NCBI GenBank assembly: GCA_964413055.1
Contig: CAYPRB010000008.1
Span: forward strand, 62,001-126,000
Length of the DNA: 64,000 nt
Reading direction: 5' to 3'
DNA from: UBA3102 sp964413055
GTDB lineage: Bacteria > Bacillota > Desulfotomaculia > Desulfotomaculales > Pelotomaculaceae
Shown here piece by piece: positions 52,371 through 61,491 of the stretch. Numbering within the stretch: the stretch's first letter is position 1; each line of letters starts with the position of its first letter. The translations under genes and the position numbers were made by a program. Below the pieces are notes generated by a model that worked only from the letters and a program-made list of their open reading frames with translations, was not told the DNA's origin and made no database searches.

Positions 52371-52398
52371 GTAGACCCCGCGTGTGCGGGGAGAACCT
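52371..52398. repeat. Solitary CRISPR type I-E-like repeat
   Basis: A 28-base element: GTAGA, CCCCGC, GTGT, GCGGGG, AGAACCT. The CCCCGC-N4-GCGGGG core with GAACC-type end matches type I-E repeats. Only one copy is present and there are no cas genes. It lies in the 406-base gap before miaB. Confidence 0.5.
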
Positions 52399-52416
52399 AA
52401 AACAGAGAACCGTCCC

Positions 52417-52460
52417 CTGATTGCCACTCTGATTGCCACTGATTGCCTTGCCTGATTGCT
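52417..52460. repeat. Short tandem repeat CTGATTGCC
   Basis: CTGATTGCCACT occurs twice head to tail (52417–52440), followed by two degenerate copies. The preceding AGAACCGTCCCC (52406–52417) resembles a fragment of REP-like intergenic elements. Confidence 0.7.
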
Positions 52461-52487
52461 CCACCAGTTACGGTGGGTTTTATTTTT
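52460..52487 (+). terminator. Intrinsic terminator upstream of miaB
   Basis: CCACC-AGTTAC-GGTGG followed by GTTTTATTTTTT. No plus-strand gene ends nearby, so it may close a small leader or unrecognised transcript from the repeat-rich gap. Confidence 0.6.
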
Positions 52488-52555
52488 TGCTCTTTTGATC
52501 TTATTGAAGTAAAATATACGTTGTAAGCTTAGATATGTAGGAGGTTGATTGACAA

Positions 52556-53899
52556 TTGAATGAAAATAAAAAGCCTAGAGGCTTCTATCTAATAAAAACA
52601 TATGGTTGTCAAATGAATGACCATGATTCAGAGGTATTGGCAGGTATGTTAGAAAATATGGGATATATACCGGCCGGTAGTGCTGATAAAACGTCCGATA
52701 TCGTACTCATAAATACTTGTTGTGTGCGCAAAACGGCGGAGAATAAAGTGTATTCTCTTTTGGGCAGATTACGACGATTAAAGGCGGAAAATCCGGATAT
52801 GATCATTGGCGTTTGCGGTTGTATGGTTCAGCAGGAGGGCATGGCTGCAAGATTGCGCCGGTATTTCCCTTATGTGAATTTAATTTTCGGTACCTACAAC
52901 CTGCATATGTTACCCGAAATTATTGAAAAATTTCTAGAAAAACGGGAACCAGTTCAAGAAATATGGACACAATCCAAAGAGTTAATAGAAAATCTTCCCG
53001 TAAAAAGAAAAGAGGGGATTCGGGCCTGGGTTAATATAACGTATGGCTGCAATAATTTTTGTTCCTATTGCATTGTGCCTTATGTGAGAGGGAGGGAAAG
53101 GAGCCGTCAACCGGAGGTAATTTTAAATGAAGTAGAGAAAATAAGCAGGCTGGGTTATAAAGAAGTAGTTTTACTGGGACAGAATGTCAACTCTTACGGT
53201 AAAGATTTGAAAAATGAGATAGACTTTGCCGGGTTGCTTGGTAAAATGGAAAGTATTAAGGGGATCGAACGCATCCGGTATATGACATCGCATCCCAGAG
53301 ACTTTACCGGAAGGTTGATTGAAACTATTGCTGCATCAAAGAAGGTATGCGAACATTTCCACTTGCCGGTACAGGCAGGCAGTGACCGGATATTAAAAAA
53401 AATGAACCGGGGATATACCAGGGATGAATACTTCAATCTCATCAGAACAATAAAAAAGTATGTTCCTAATGCTACTATCACCACAGACATATTGGTAGGT
53501 TTTCCAGGGGAGGAGGATAACGATTTTGATGATACCATAGATTTAGTCAAACAGGTGCGTTTTGACAGCGCATTTACTTTTATATATAATGTCAGGCCGG
53601 GCACACCGGCGGCGGATATGGAAGGGCAGGTTCCGGAAAACAAAAAAACTAAAAGAATTCAGGATTTAATTGAACTTCAAAACAAGATTAGTCTGGAAAA
53701 AAACCAAGAAGAAAAAGGCCGGATTCAGGAAATCTTAATTGAAGGGGAAAACAAAAAAGTCAAAGGACATCTTTTCGGCAGAAATAGAGGTAATAAGGCG
53801 GTGTTTTTCCCGGGAGAAAAAAGTCTCATCGGTAAAACTGTAAGAGTAAAAATAAACGAGGCATATCTTATCCGCCTGGCAGGAGAGATGGTGGATTAG
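52556..53899 (+). CDS. miaB: tRNA-2-methylthio-N6-dimethylallyladenosine synthase MiaB
   Basis: 447 residues; radical-SAM methylthiotransferase acting on i6A37 made by MiaA (also in the window). N-terminal cluster ligands TYGCQMNDHDSE, NTCCVR and CGCMVQQ; radical-SAM motif CNNFCSYC; C-terminal TRAM domain. TTG 52556 with AGGAGG 11 bases upstream. miaB–mutS–mutL–miaA–hfq is the classic Firmicute order. Confidence 0.95.
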   Translation: MNENKKPRGFYLIKTYGCQMNDHDSEVLAGMLENMGYIPAGSADKTSDIVLINTCCVRKTAENKVYSLLGRLRRLKAENPDMIIGVCGCMVQQEGMAARLRRYFPYVNLIFGTYNLHMLPEIIEKFLEKREPVQEIWTQSKELIENLPVKRKEGIRAWVNITYGCNNFCSYCIVPYVRGRERSRQPEVILNEVEKISRLGYKEVVLLGQNVNSYGKDLKNEIDFAGLLGKMESIKGIERIRYMTSHPRDFTGRLIETIAASKKVCEHFHLPVQAGSDRILKKMNRGYTRDEYFNLIRTIKKYVPNATITTDILVGFPGEEDNDFDDTIDLVKQVRFDSAFTFIYNVRPGTPAADMEGQVPENKKTKRIQDLIELQNKISLEKNQEEKGRIQEILIEGENKKVKGHLFGRNRGNKAVFFPGEKSLIGKTVRVKINEAYLIRLAGEMVD

Positions 53900-53911
53900 G
53901 CTAGGTTATTA

Positions 53912-53937
53912 CCCCTGGGCAGAGCACAGGGTTTTTC
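53912..53937 (+). terminator. Intrinsic terminator after miaB
   Basis: CCCTG / CAGGG stem (five bp, extendable with a bulge), followed by TTTTTCTTTT. Confidence 0.5.
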
Positions 53938-53957
53938 TTTTGGTTTACTATACCATA

Positions 53958-53966
53958 TGTTATAAT
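53958..53966 (+). promoter_or_regulatory. Extended -10 promoter for mutS
   Basis: TGTTATAAT, 21 bases before the mutS start; AGGAGGGG follows immediately. Confidence 0.5.
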
Positions 53967-53986
53967 GAACTCCAGGAGGGGTTCCG

Positions 53987-56569
53987 GTGAGTTATACTCC
54001 CATGATCAAGCAATACCTTGAAATAAAAGAACAATATCCGGATGCCATTCTTTTTTTTCGACTCGGTGATTTTTATGAGATGTTTTTTTCAGACGCGGAA
54101 CTTGCTTCCCGGGAATTGGAGATCACCCTTACTGCAAGGGATGGAGGAAGTGAGCGCGTACCTATGTGTGGTGTGCCGTTTCACGCCGCAGATGGTTATG
54201 TTGCAAAGTTAGTTGGCAAAGGATACCGGGTGGCAATATGTGAACAAGTGGAAGATCCTTCTAAAGCCAAAGGTATTGTGCAGAGAGAGGTTACCAGGGT
54301 TGTTACTCCAGGAACAGTAATTGACGGGCAGCTGTTGGAAGACAAAAAAAACAATTATCTTTGCTGTATAGCACCTGGTACTGATGGATACGGCCTGGCA
54401 TTTTCCGATATTTCCACCGGGGGGTTTAATATAAGTTTTTTTACCGGTGCTAAAGCGAGGACGGCATTATTAGATGAACTGGCCCGTTTGTCACCTGCTG
54501 AAGTTATCATGCCCTTGACGAGTGTGGCATATTTTTTTGAAGACTTAAAGATGCTGGACATTAAAATGATTAGTGGTTACCGGGAGCAGGCTTTTACCAT
54601 GGTTTCGGCCGCGCAAATGCTAAAAGATAAACTTGGAGAAGGCTTTAAAAGGCAATTTAATACTAAACCTGAACTTACTATTCCGGTTGCCGGTGCACTG
54701 CTTAATTTTTTAGGAGATACTCAAAAAAGGGACTTGGTGCACATTAACCGGGTCCAATACTTAATGCACGGAAATTTTATGGTATTGGACGCCGCTACCA
54801 GACGCAACTTGGAGTTAACCAAAGCTATTTCGGATGGTTCGCGGAAAAATACGTTGTTGTCAGTTCTGGACCGGACTGTTACGGCTATGGGAGGAAGGTT
54901 GATAAGAAACTGGATTGAACAGCCGCTGTTGGACGGGAACGAAATAGAATCCCGACTGGACGCAGTAGAAGAATTGACAGAAAAAACTATTTTTCGCCAG
55001 GATATTAAAGAAGTCCTTGAAAATATTTATGATTTGGAAAGACTGGCTGGAAAAATATCATTTGGAAGTGTCAATGCTCGTGACTTGATTGCCTTAAAAA
55101 AATCCCTTTCCTATCTTCCCGGACTAAAATTTCTTTTATGCCAGGCTGAAACCAGGTTTATATTAAGAATTGGGAATGATATTGACACCATGGAAGATAT
55201 TACCAAGCTTCTAGATGCTGCCGTTAATGACGATCCGCCATTTTCTCTGCGCGACGGAAATATTATCAAAAAAGGTTTTAATGCTGAAGTGGATCGTTTA
55301 CGTGCGGCCGGGTCGGAAGGTAAAACCAGGTTGGCCGAAATGGAAGAAAGGGAGCGGGCCCGTACCGGCATTAAATCTCTCAAAGTAGGTTTTAATAAAG
55401 TATTTGGTTATTATATTGAAGTGACGAAGGCCAACCTTGACTTGGTACCGGAAGATTTTCAGAGAAGGCAGACTCTGGCGAATGCAGAAAGATACATTAC
55501 CCAGGAGTTAAAAGAGTACGAAGATATGATTCTGGGGACTGAAGATCGTTTGGTGCAATTAGAATACCGTCTTTTTAATGAGATTAAGGAAAAGATAAAC
55601 ACTGAAATTCCACGTATACAAACTTCAGCCACTGCTGTAGCCAGAGCCGATGCCCTTTGGTCCCTGGCTGCCGCAGCTGTAGAAAACAGGTATACCAGGC
55701 CGGAGTTAAACTGTGAAGGATATCTACGCATAGTTGAAGGCCGTCATCCGGTTTTAGAAAGAGTGTTAGAAACGGGACAGTTTGTCCCCAACGATACTTT
55801 ATTGGATAGCCAGGAAAACAGGATGGTTTTGATTACCGGCCCCAATATGGCGGGAAAAAGCACTTATATGCGTCAGGTGGCCTTGATCGTATTAATGGCC
55901 CAGGCAGGTAGTTTTGTGCCTGCTTCTAAGGCCGTGGTCCCGTTGGTGGACCGCATATTTACCAGAGTGGGGGCTTCAGATGACCTGGCAGGCGGTCAGA
56001 GTACATTTATGGTTGAAATGAATGAATGCCGGACAATTGTCACGGAAGCAACCGATAAAAGCTTGGTTATCATGGACGAGGTCGGCAGGGGAACCAGTAC
56101 TTACGACGGGATTAGCATTGCCCGTGCTTTGGCCGAGTATATTCATTTACGTATCAAGGCCAAAACCCTGTTTTCGACTCACTACCACGAGCTGACCGAT
56201 CTTGAGCAGATACCGGGTATTGTTAACCTTAATGTAGCGGTGGAAGAAAACGGTGCAGACATTGTTTTTTTAAGAAAAGTTGTATCTGGGAAAGCTGACC
56301 GGAGTTATGGAATTCACGTGGCCAAATTGGCCGGTTTGCCTGGAGAAGTCATCGAACGCTCGGCCGAGATACTGAAAAGCCTTGAAGATATTGAAGAGAG
56401 TTCCCGGCAATTTGCTGCAGCAGAAGAGGTAAAAAAAGATATTGCTAAATTGGAAGAACATTCTGTACTCCGAGAACTTCGGAATATTAACATTCTTGAA
56501 ACGACGCCGGTGGATGCTTTGAATAAGCTGTATACTCTTAAGAGAAAGATAGAAGCAATTGATAATTAG
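53987..56569 (+). CDS. mutS: DNA mismatch repair protein MutS
   Basis: 860 residues, full-length MutS. The mismatch-reading motif FFRLGDFYEMF (Phe-X-Glu type, near residue 25–38), the lever domain, and the ATPase with Walker A GPNMAGKST, DDLAGGQSTFMVEM and Walker B VIMDEVGRGTSTYDG. It recognises mismatches and recruits MutL. GTG 53987 follows AGGAGGGG. It is separated from mutL by the hydantoinase-like and deacetylase genes. Confidence 0.97.
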   Translation: MSYTPMIKQYLEIKEQYPDAILFFRLGDFYEMFFSDAELASRELEITLTARDGGSERVPMCGVPFHAADGYVAKLVGKGYRVAICEQVEDPSKAKGIVQREVTRVVTPGTVIDGQLLEDKKNNYLCCIAPGTDGYGLAFSDISTGGFNISFFTGAKARTALLDELARLSPAEVIMPLTSVAYFFEDLKMLDIKMISGYREQAFTMVSAAQMLKDKLGEGFKRQFNTKPELTIPVAGALLNFLGDTQKRDLVHINRVQYLMHGNFMVLDAATRRNLELTKAISDGSRKNTLLSVLDRTVTAMGGRLIRNWIEQPLLDGNEIESRLDAVEELTEKTIFRQDIKEVLENIYDLERLAGKISFGSVNARDLIALKKSLSYLPGLKFLLCQAETRFILRIGNDIDTMEDITKLLDAAVNDDPPFSLRDGNIIKKGFNAEVDRLRAAGSEGKTRLAEMEERERARTGIKSLKVGFNKVFGYYIEVTKANLDLVPEDFQRRQTLANAERYITQELKEYEDMILGTEDRLVQLEYRLFNEIKEKINTEIPRIQTSATAVARADALWSLAAAAVENRYTRPELNCEGYLRIVEGRHPVLERVLETGQFVPNDTLLDSQENRMVLITGPNMAGKSTYMRQVALIVLMAQAGSFVPASKAVVPLVDRIFTRVGASDDLAGGQSTFMVEMNECRTIVTEATDKSLVIMDEVGRGTSTYDGISIARALAEYIHLRIKAKTLFSTHYHELTDLEQIPGIVNLNVAVEENGADIVFLRKVVSGKADRSYGIHVAKLAGLPGEVIERSAEILKSLEDIEESSRQFAAAEEVKKDIAKLEEHSVLRELRNINILETTPVDALNKLYTLKRKIEAIDN

Positions 56570-56603
56570 ATAAATAGTTGGGTTTTTAAGGGGGAAAGAA
56601 CCC

Positions 56604-58292
56604 GTGTATGTCGGTATTGATGTAGGGGGGACTTTTACTGATGCGGTGCTTTTGGATAATGATCACGTGCTTGCTACTGCCAAAGTTCCAACCAGAGACG
56701 GGGAAGAGTTGCTAATATCGATTCTGGAAGCATTGGACAGCGTTCTCAGTGGTGTAGATACTAAACTTCTGAAGAGAGTTGTTTTCAGCACTACAATAAT
56801 AACTAACTTTATAACGTCATACAAATATAACGATGTGGCATTGCTTTTAATCCCGGGTCCGGGTTTAATCTATAATTATTTTGACTTTGGTGCCAGAACA
56901 TGTATCTTATCAGGTGCCGTTGATTACCGGGGCAGAGAAATAATTAATCTCAAAGAAGAAGAAATTAAAACGGTGCTTTCAGAGTTAGCAGCAGAAGGTT
57001 TTAAAAAGGTTGGTGTCGTTGGGAAATTTTCCCCTCGCAATACGATGCATGAAAAAAAAGTTGCTGCCATGATCAAAGACAGGTATCCCCAATGGCACGT
57101 TGAACTGGGTTCCCGGATTGGAGTGCAGCTTAACTTTCCCAGAAGAGTGCATACTACGTACCTGACATGTGCTACCCGTGAACCTTATTGTAGATTCATC
57201 AATTCAGTCCGGCAGGCACTGGTAAAACGAAAGATATACGCGGATATTTATATACTTAAAGCAGATGGCGGTACCATGCCGCTGGACATTTCTGAAGAAT
57301 TGCCGGTTGAAACCATTTTCTCTGGACCTGCTGCCAGTACTCTCGGGGTTCAGGCTTTGATACCGCCAAAAGAAACAGCAGTGGTAGTAGATGTTGGGGG
57401 TACCACTACGGATTTGGCTTTAATACTGAGCGGCCGGCCGCTTCTTGCTGCCAAAGGCGCCCGTGTGGCAAACCGGCTCACCCAGGTTCGCGCTTTAGCG
57501 GTAAAATCTGTCCCGGTGGGTGGAGACAGTGTTTTGAAATGCTCAGGGATTAATATAAAAATATTACCGGAAAGACTTGGACCGGCTTACTGTATGGGTG
57601 GTCCGGTGCCTACACCTACAGATGCCTTACGGGTATTGGGATTTACTTCATTAGGTGATGGAGAAAGAGCAAGAGAAGCCATGGACCTTTTGGGAAAGGC
57701 CTTGGGTATGGTTCCGGAAGAAGTTGCAAGGAAAGTAATTGACCTGGTGGTAGATAAGATCACCGCTGAAGTACAGAATATGTTTTTAGAATGGGAACAG
57801 GAACCGGCTTACCGGGTATGGGAGATCTTACATAAACATAAAGTTCGTCCCGCAATGGTGGTAGGAGTTGGGGGCGGGGCTGCTGGTTTTATATCCATGA
57901 TTGCTATGAGATTAGGATGTCGTTCCTTAATCCCCCGGTATGCTGCGGTGGCCAATGCCATAGGTGCGGCAGTTGCGAAACCGACGCTTCAAGTAAGCCT
58001 AAGGGTAGATACAGAAAAAGGCTACTATATTGTTCAGGAGGAAGGATATCAGGGTAGCCTAAAAAGTAAAAAATTTAATGAACAAAATGCATTGGACTTG
58101 GCCAGGGAATGGTTGGTTGAAAGAGCCGGAAAATACGGCGTTAAAATTGTGCCGGCAGAAATAGAAATTATTCACCAAGAGACATTTAATATGATCAGGG
58201 GATGGGTTACCACTGGCAGGTTGTTTGATATCACCATGCAAACTCCCAGGGGTATTATTGAAAATATTGGCCCGAGGGAGGTTGTCAAATGA
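56604..58292 (+). CDS. Hydantoinase/oxoprolinase family protein (HyuA-like)
   Basis: 562 residues, ASKHA-type ATPase fold: YVGIDVGGTFTDAVLL and VVVDVGGTTTDLALI are the phosphate loops, with FSGPAAS typical of the hydantoinase A family. Relatives hydrolyse 5-oxoproline, hydantoins or acetone-type substrates with ATP, usually with a HyuB partner that is absent here. GTG start with GGGGGAAAG. It overlaps the following deacetylase gene by four bases (ATGA) inside the mutS–mutL interval, so the two are translationally coupled. Confidence 0.85.
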   Translation: MYVGIDVGGTFTDAVLLDNDHVLATAKVPTRDGEELLISILEALDSVLSGVDTKLLKRVVFSTTIITNFITSYKYNDVALLLIPGPGLIYNYFDFGARTCILSGAVDYRGREIINLKEEEIKTVLSELAAEGFKKVGVVGKFSPRNTMHEKKVAAMIKDRYPQWHVELGSRIGVQLNFPRRVHTTYLTCATREPYCRFINSVRQALVKRKIYADIYILKADGGTMPLDISEELPVETIFSGPAASTLGVQALIPPKETAVVVDVGGTTTDLALILSGRPLLAAKGARVANRLTQVRALAVKSVPVGGDSVLKCSGINIKILPERLGPAYCMGGPVPTPTDALRVLGFTSLGDGERAREAMDLLGKALGMVPEEVARKVIDLVVDKITAEVQNMFLEWEQEPAYRVWEILHKHKVRPAMVVGVGGGAAGFISMIAMRLGCRSLIPRYAAVANAIGAAVAKPTLQVSLRVDTEKGYYIVQEEGYQGSLKSKKFNEQNALDLAREWLVERAGKYGVKIVPAEIEIIHQETFNMIRGWVTTGRLFDITMQTPRGIIENIGPREVVK

Positions 58293-59650
58293 CTGGATCA
58301 ATAAACCATAAAACGGGATTGATTTTTTTCCCTGCCTTTGATTGGGCTATTTCGCCTACTCATCCTGAAAGAGAAGAGCGACTTCTCTATACCAGAGATC
58401 AAATTTTCGAAGAAGGAATAATGGACCTGCCACAGGTAGTGGAATACACTCCATCACTGGCTTCCATACATGATATCGCCAGGGTGCATTTTTGCGTGCC
58501 GCAGGTGGAAGAGCAGATTACCGAGGCGCATTTAATCGCAGCGGGAGCAGGAATTTTACTGGCTGACGAAGTAATAAGCGGTCGGATTAAAAACGGTTTT
58601 TCCGTGGTCAGGCCGCCCGGACATCATGCCATGCGTGTTGTTCACGGCAATCGTGGTTTTTGTAATATAAATAATGAGGCAATAATGGTCGATTACCTGC
58701 GCTGCCGGCATGGTGTTAAAAGGGTGGCGATTATTGATACGGATGCCCACCATGGTGATGGAACCCAGGACATATTCTGGCATGATCCGGACGTGTTATT
58801 TGTTTCTTTTCATCAGGATGGACGTACCATATTTCCAGGTACGGGTTTTACGTATGAACTGGGTGGTCCCGGAGCTTTTGCGCGTACGGTTAACATACCC
58901 CTGTTACCGGGAACTACTGATGAAAGCCTGCATTATATACTGGATAATTTAATTTTACCGGTTTTGAATGACTTTAAACCCGAATTTATCATTAATTCCG
59001 CCGGACAGGATAATCATTATACCGACCCGCTGGGCAGCATGAAAATAACCGCCCAGGGCTATGCCCGGCTTACCGAGAAACTGTGTCCCGATGTGGCTGT
59101 GTTGGAAGGAGGGTATGCTATTGAAACTGCCCTGCCGCACGTAAACATGGCTATAATCCTGGCTTTGGCCGGCCTGGATTATTCCGGAGTTCGGGAACCG
59201 GACTATTGGCCGGGGCGTTTCAAGGAGACGCCGGAACGAAAGGAAGCGGTACGCAGGATGGTGGATGAGCTTATGGGGTACTGGAAAAATCGTGATAATT
59301 ATAAGCCCGATTCAAGAGATATCAAAGATGATTTCTACCTGAGGGAAAAAGAGATATTCTATGATACGGAGTATTTTGTGGAAAATCAAGTTGAAAAACT
59401 CAGGCTTTGTACGAATTGCCAGGGCTATCTAACTATAGAATCAAATGTGGATCACATTTACGGAAGTAAAAGCAGCGTACTATGTATTTCAATTCCTTTT
59501 GCCGCTTGCTCTAAATGCCGGGAGGAAGCAACCAACCTTTATGTAGGCCAGAAAAAGACGAAAAAATATAGGTACATTTACCTTCAGGATAAGTCGGAAG
59601 ACACTTTCGTGGGATATGATACTAATAATAATAAGGATTGGCATTCCTAA
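58289..59650 (+). CDS. Histone-deacetylase-family protein (AcuC-like) with Cys4 tail
   Basis: 453 residues. The N-terminal 310 residues are a zinc-dependent deacetylase: active-site histidines in RPPGHHAM, zinc ligands in DTDAHHGDGT and SAGQDNHYTDPLG, and VLEGGY near the end. The C-terminal 140 residues are unusual: a charged linker and two CxxC pairs, C374/C377 (LCTNCQ) and C407/C410 (ACSKCR), probably a zinc ribbon. Relatives include AcuC, which deacetylates acetyl-CoA synthetase, and acetylpolyamine amidohydrolases. Coupled to the hydantoinase-like gene and followed by mutL after 18 bases. Confidence 0.88.
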   Translation: MTGSINHKTGLIFFPAFDWAISPTHPEREERLLYTRDQIFEEGIMDLPQVVEYTPSLASIHDIARVHFCVPQVEEQITEAHLIAAGAGILLADEVISGRIKNGFSVVRPPGHHAMRVVHGNRGFCNINNEAIMVDYLRCRHGVKRVAIIDTDAHHGDGTQDIFWHDPDVLFVSFHQDGRTIFPGTGFTYELGGPGAFARTVNIPLLPGTTDESLHYILDNLILPVLNDFKPEFIINSAGQDNHYTDPLGSMKITAQGYARLTEKLCPDVAVLEGGYAIETALPHVNMAIILALAGLDYSGVREPDYWPGRFKETPERKEAVRRMVDELMGYWKNRDNYKPDSRDIKDDFYLREKEIFYDTEYFVENQVEKLRLCTNCQGYLTIESNVDHIYGSKSSVLCISIPFAACSKCREEATNLYVGQKKTKKYRYIYLQDKSEDTFVGYDTNNNKDWHS

Positions 59651-59668
59651 GAATACGGGGTTTGCGGT

Positions 59669-61489
59669 ATGGCGAAGGTAAAAATATTGGATGAGTTTAC
59701 TGCCAATCAAATTGCCGCTGGTGAAGTGGTGGAGAGACCGGCTTCAGTGATAAAAGAACTGATTGAAAATGCGCTTGATGCCGGAGCCGGTAGGATCGTG
59801 GCAGAGTTTGTGAATGCTGGTTTTGCTGCTATAACTGTCTCCGATAACGGTATTGGTATGAAAGAAGAAGACCTTATAAAGGCTTTAAGTCGCCATGCTA
59901 CGAGTAAAATCAATTCTGCAGCTGACCTGAACTGTATCACAACGCTGGGATTTAGAGGAGAAGCCCTGCCCAGTATAGCAGCAGTATCTAGAATGTGCAT
60001 TAAAACCAGAACCCGTGATGTGTTATCCGGGTCTATGCTGGAAGCAGAAGCCGGCAAGCTTATATCCGTTTCACCTGCAGGCTGCCCGCCGGGAACTACG
60101 GTAACAGTTAAAGATTTATTTTTTAACACTCCGGCAAGGCGAAAATCGATGAAAAGCACCTTGACGGAGGGAGCTGCTTGTGGGGATGTTGTTTCCCGTT
60201 TGGCCCTCGCCCATCCCGAAGTAAGTTTTGAATTGAGATCTAAAGGTCGGTGCATCTTTAATTCTTCGGGTACAGGCAATCTTTTGGATGTGGTAACTGC
60301 AGTGTACGGCACCGGGTTGGGGAGACAAATGATAACTGTAAATAACGAAACAGAAAATATTTCTGTCCGTGGTCTCTTGGGTAAGCCTGCTTTAAATCGC
60401 AGTACCCGCAGTCATATTACCATAATTATAAACGGCCGTTACGTACGCTGTCCGGCAGTTACGAATGCGGTGGAAGAAGCTTACCGCACCTTTTTGCCGC
60501 AAGGACGTAAGCCGGTGGTGGTTATATCTTTAACCATACTGCCTGAATGGTTGGATGTTAATGTTCATCCTACTAAGCTTGAAGTCAGGTTATTAGAGGA
60601 AGAAGCAATATCAAGACTGATTATTGACATAGTTAGAAAGACACTGAAAAATAAAAATATAATACCTGCTACTTTTCATGAGGATTTTAAAAAAAATATT
60701 CCGCCGGATGATGTCCTAAAAACATTTTCTCTCGAACCGGAACAAGCAAAGATTAATTTTGAGAAATCAGATTACAGCCCTGCGGGTTCAGTAGAAAACG
60801 GAAGTACCGGTGAATTGCCGGTTGCCCCTGAGCAGCTGCATGAGCCTGGTTTTGCGGATTGTTATAATTGGGACGGGACGGGGCGGGAAAAGATTGTATG
60901 TCACGGGGGAGAAGAATTGCTGCCGGAATTAAATGTTATTGCTCAGCTTCCCCCTACCTATATCCTGGCAAGTGGAGTAGAAGGCCTCTATATTTTAGAC
61001 CAGCACGCAGCTCATGAAAGAATTCTTTACGAAGAGTTGCTGAACGGTTTTGAAAAGGTTCCGGGGCAATACCTCCTGGTTCCGGTAACGCTGGAACTAG
61101 ACTACAGGGAAGCCGCCGTGTTAACTGATAAAATAATTTGGTTGAACAGCAGTGGTTTTATCATCGAACATTTTGGAGGTAATACCTTCTTGTTAAGAGG
61201 AGTTCCTCCCGGTATTCCCGCCGGTTATGAAAGAGAACTTTTTTTGGATACATTGGATTATATTAAGGAAAGGGGAACAGGTGTGTCCCGAATTGGAATT
61301 TTTGACCGTCTGGCATTGTCAGTTGCCTGCAGGAACGCAGTAAAATCAGGTGAAAAGCTTTCCCGGCCTTCAATGGAAGTGCTTTTACAGCGTTTGGCCC
61401 GTACAGAGAATCCTTATACCTGCCCTCATGGCAGGCCTACAATTATACACCTGTCATACGGGGATTTGGAAGCGAGGTTTGGAAGGTAA
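59669..61489 (+). CDS. mutL: DNA mismatch repair protein MutL
   Basis: 606 residues. GHKL ATPase: FTANQIAAGEVVERPASVIKELIENALDAG (in pieces, IAAGEVVERP and ELIENALDAG), DNGIGM and GFRGEAL. The C-terminal dimerisation domain has DQHAAHERILYE, the endonuclease motif typical of bacteria lacking MutH, and ACR-like and CPHGRPT metal sites. ATG 59669 with only a weak SD, so it may depend on coupling to the upstream gene. Confidence 0.96.
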   Translation: MAKVKILDEFTANQIAAGEVVERPASVIKELIENALDAGAGRIVAEFVNAGFAAITVSDNGIGMKEEDLIKALSRHATSKINSAADLNCITTLGFRGEALPSIAAVSRMCIKTRTRDVLSGSMLEAEAGKLISVSPAGCPPGTTVTVKDLFFNTPARRKSMKSTLTEGAACGDVVSRLALAHPEVSFELRSKGRCIFNSSGTGNLLDVVTAVYGTGLGRQMITVNNETENISVRGLLGKPALNRSTRSHITIIINGRYVRCPAVTNAVEEAYRTFLPQGRKPVVVISLTILPEWLDVNVHPTKLEVRLLEEEAISRLIIDIVRKTLKNKNIIPATFHEDFKKNIPPDDVLKTFSLEPEQAKINFEKSDYSPAGSVENGSTGELPVAPEQLHEPGFADCYNWDGTGREKIVCHGGEELLPELNVIAQLPPTYILASGVEGLYILDQHAAHERILYEELLNGFEKVPGQYLLVPVTLELDYREAAVLTDKIIWLNSSGFIIEHFGGNTFLLRGVPPGIPAGYERELFLDTLDYIKERGTGVSRIGIFDRLALSVACRNAVKSGEKLSRPSMEVLLQRLARTENPYTCPHGRPTIIHLSYGDLEARFGR

Positions 61490-61491
61490 TT

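Noticed and set aside
52371..52398. Complete CRISPR array
   Set aside because: Only one repeat-like copy; no second copy at spacer distance and no cas genes.
52371..52398. Intrinsic terminator formed by the CCCCGC/GCGGGG hairpin
   Set aside because: No T run follows on either strand.
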